Shown piece after piece: positions 21,403-21,941 of a stretch of DNA of 21,941 nucleotides; position 1 is the stretch's first letter; every line of letters begins with the position of its first letter. A program made the translations under genes and the position numbers. Where the stretch lies: the IMG/VR virus record IMGVR_UViG_3300022413_000046, positions 1 through 21,941 of that record, one strand, 5' to 3'. Origin of the DNA: a virus. The notes beneath the pieces were generated by a model that was not told the origin of the DNA, ran no database searches, and saw only the letters and a list, made by a program, of their open reading frames with translations.

Positions 21403-21432
21403 GGTATAGCCGTTAGGTCGAATCAGTTACAA
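21403..21432 (-). promoter_or_regulatory. Candidate leftward promoter
   Basis: Read on the minus strand, TTGTAA (-35, 21432-21427), an 18-base spacer and TATACC (-10, 21408-21403) give a 4/6 plus 4/6 match to sigma-70 sites, about 45 bases before the ATG at 21359. It would drive the two leftward membrane genes. It is weak and unproven; a phage sigma factor could use other signals. Confidence 0.35.
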
Positions 21433-21443
21433 ATCGTTACAAA
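21426..21443. repeat. Tandem octamer GTTACAAA, candidate operator
   Basis: GTTACAAA tc GTTACAAA places two identical octamers ten bases apart, one helical turn, overlapping the -35 of the candidate leftward promoter. Two half sites on one face of the helix would suit a regulator binding in tandem. Confidence 0.5.
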
Positions 21444-21522
21444 ATTAACCGCTTTACATGGTGGGTTCGAATGTGATACCCTCTAGTCTACGTCTCGTCT
21501 CTCTCCTACTCCTGCCAGCTAA

Positions 21523-21613
21523 GGCGAAACCGTTCAACTATAATTGAGAATCGCCAGGTTCTCCACCAAGAGGTTCTGGTGACTCGGAAAGTATCGACCC
21601 ATTAGGTTTCGCC
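21523..21613. ncRNA. Candidate structured RNA or cis element closed by a 9-bp stem
   Basis: GGCGAAACC (21523-21531) pairs perfectly with GGTTTCGCC (21605-21613). Inside lie TCAA/TTGA (21534-21547), GAGAA/TTCTC (21546-21550 with 21559-21563), CACCA/TGGTG (21564-21568 with 21577-21581) and the competing pair CCAG/CTGG with CTC/GAG (21554-21579). AGGTTCT occurs twice, 15 bases apart. The fold looks like a multibranched RNA or a cruciform-prone control site. The strand and transcription are unknown. No known RNA family is recognised. Confidence 0.45.
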
Positions 21614-21662
21614 GTTCCAGCCCGTTAGGGTCTCAGCGAGACGAACAACCTCTCCCATAGGT

Positions 21663-21681
21663 GGCGGTCCCGCCCGGTTTT
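21663..21681 (+). terminator. Weak terminator-like hairpin
   Basis: GGCG (21663-21666), a four-base loop and CGCC (21671-21674) are followed after CGG by TTTT (21678-21681). The stem is short and the T run small, so this is a tentative end point for a transcript of the structured element upstream. Confidence 0.3.
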
Positions 21682-21763
21682 GCTCCCGACACCGTATAGT
21701 CGAGCGCACCGAATTAAGGACTAGATGCCCCTGTCCATGGGAGGCCCAAGCATCGTCTCGTCG

Positions 21764-21788
21764 AAAATTGCAACGTTACGACAATTTT
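21764..21788. repeat. AT-rich 7-bp inverted repeat
   Basis: AAAATTG (21764-21770) and CAATTTT (21782-21788) form a perfect inverted repeat around an 11-base centre containing AACGTT. It lies directly beside the palindrome at 21789-21800 and may be part of the same protein-binding or melting site. Confidence 0.5.
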
Positions 21789-21800
21789 TGTATCGATACA
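21789..21800. promoter_or_regulatory. 12-bp palindrome TGTATCGATACA in a cluster of TATCGA sites
   Basis: TGTATCGATACA is a perfect 12-bp palindrome. Related sites follow: ATCGATAC (21851-21858), TATCG...CGATA (about 21862-21879) and GTATCGAATCGAC (21910-21922). The cluster is about 135 bases long at the window end and could be iterons or operators for a phage initiator or regulator. Confidence 0.5.
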
Positions 21801-21941
21801 GTACCGTAATTGTCTTCATGGAATGCAAAGGCTTTTAGAACACGTATAGAATCGATACCTCTATCGTAAGGACTCGATAAGATAGGGGGACTAAGCCATA
21901 CTCAATACCGTATCGAATCGACACAATACAGGATGCGAACC

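Larger units (their letters stand above)
21392..21941. other. 550-base non-coding right end, candidate control region or origin
   Basis: No frame here is convincing on either strand. The longest short frames are 37 codons or less and lack support. The stretch holds a candidate leftward promoter, a tandem octamer, a 91-nt structured element, two further strong hairpins (CCCGTTAGGG at 21621-21630 and GTCTC-agc-GAGAC at 21630-21642, which share a base) and a cluster of TATCGATA-like sites. No transfer RNA is seen. Such density of repeats and structure in an otherwise gene-packed phage suggests an origin, a packaging site or a structured RNA. Confidence 0.6.

Noticed and set aside
21455-21480. 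GGGTTCGAAT resembling a tRNA T-loop
   Set aside because: The flanking bases do not form the T stem and no acceptor, D or anticodon arms are present on either side.
21458-21547. A 29-codon frame on the plus strand (MVGSNVIPSSLRLVSLLLLP...)
   Set aside because: No ribosome site, very short, and it runs into the structured element.
21690-21730. TATAGTCG and GGACTAGATG resembling group I intron core motifs
   Set aside because: The order is reversed relative to the R and S core segments and no exon is split here. It is more simply a TAGTC/GACTA hairpin.
21725-21838. A 37-codon frame on the plus strand beginning MPLSMGGPSIVSS
   Set aside because: It has AAGGA nearby but very close to the ATG, crosses the palindrome and inverted repeat, and looks unlike a protein shaped by selection.
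1-21941. CRISPR array, insertion sequence or transposase
   Set aside because: No regularly spaced repeats and no transposase motifs were seen on either strand.

Overview
The window is most likely an almost complete, small genome of a tailed dsDNA bacteriophage with a short tail (podovirus-like). It carries a large terminase, portal, scaffold, coat protein, P22-like tail adaptor and stabilisation proteins, two candidate ejection proteins, a tail-collar fibre and a spike-like protein, packed with start/stop overlaps. A lipoprotein with a lipobox, a VanY-type endolysin and a near-consensus sigma-70 promoter point to a Gram-negative host. The exact host cannot be read from the sequence. I see no integrase, DNA polymerase, primase or recognisable small terminase.

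Layout. Bases 1-150 hold a 99-bp segment that is the exact reverse complement of 21293-21391, carrying a truncated copy of the start of the leftward gene at 21129-21359. Bases 151-15115 are the rightward virion operon: a tiny basic protein, terminase, portal, a small gene with an apparent ATC start, scaffold, coat protein, a ParB-like/AT-hook protein, a sulfotransferase-like protein, a beta-rich virion protein, a LamG plus beta-propeller spike, a methyltransferase, tail adaptor, tail stabilisation protein, collar fibre, two ejection proteins, a holin-like protein and an overlapping lipoprotein. An intrinsic terminator (15153-15180) closes it.

A second rightward operon starts at a strong extended -10 promoter (15193-15220), followed by a perfect 7-bp dyad (15230-15248) that may be an operator. 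It encodes a small unknown protein, a helix-turn-helix protein, an SSB-like protein with a DDEIPF tip, a RepA-like hexameric helicase, a RuvC-like resolvase, about eight small accessory proteins, an adenine methyltransferase-like protein and the endolysin. A 100-nt structured element then precedes a sigma-70-like gene (20148-20648) that starts with GTG. Two leftward, overlapping membrane-protein genes follow (21359 to 20635).

The right end (21392-21941) has no convincing gene. It holds a candidate leftward promoter, a tandem octamer, a 91-nt element closed by a 9-bp stem with internal hairpins, and a cluster of TATCGATA-like sites. It is the best candidate for an origin, control region or structured RNA.

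How the parts may work together (inference): the second operon supplies replication, resolution and regulation. The sigma-like protein may redirect host polymerase to later genes. The first operon builds and packs the particle. Lysis is split between the holin/lipoprotein pair at the end of the virion operon and the endolysin in the other operon.
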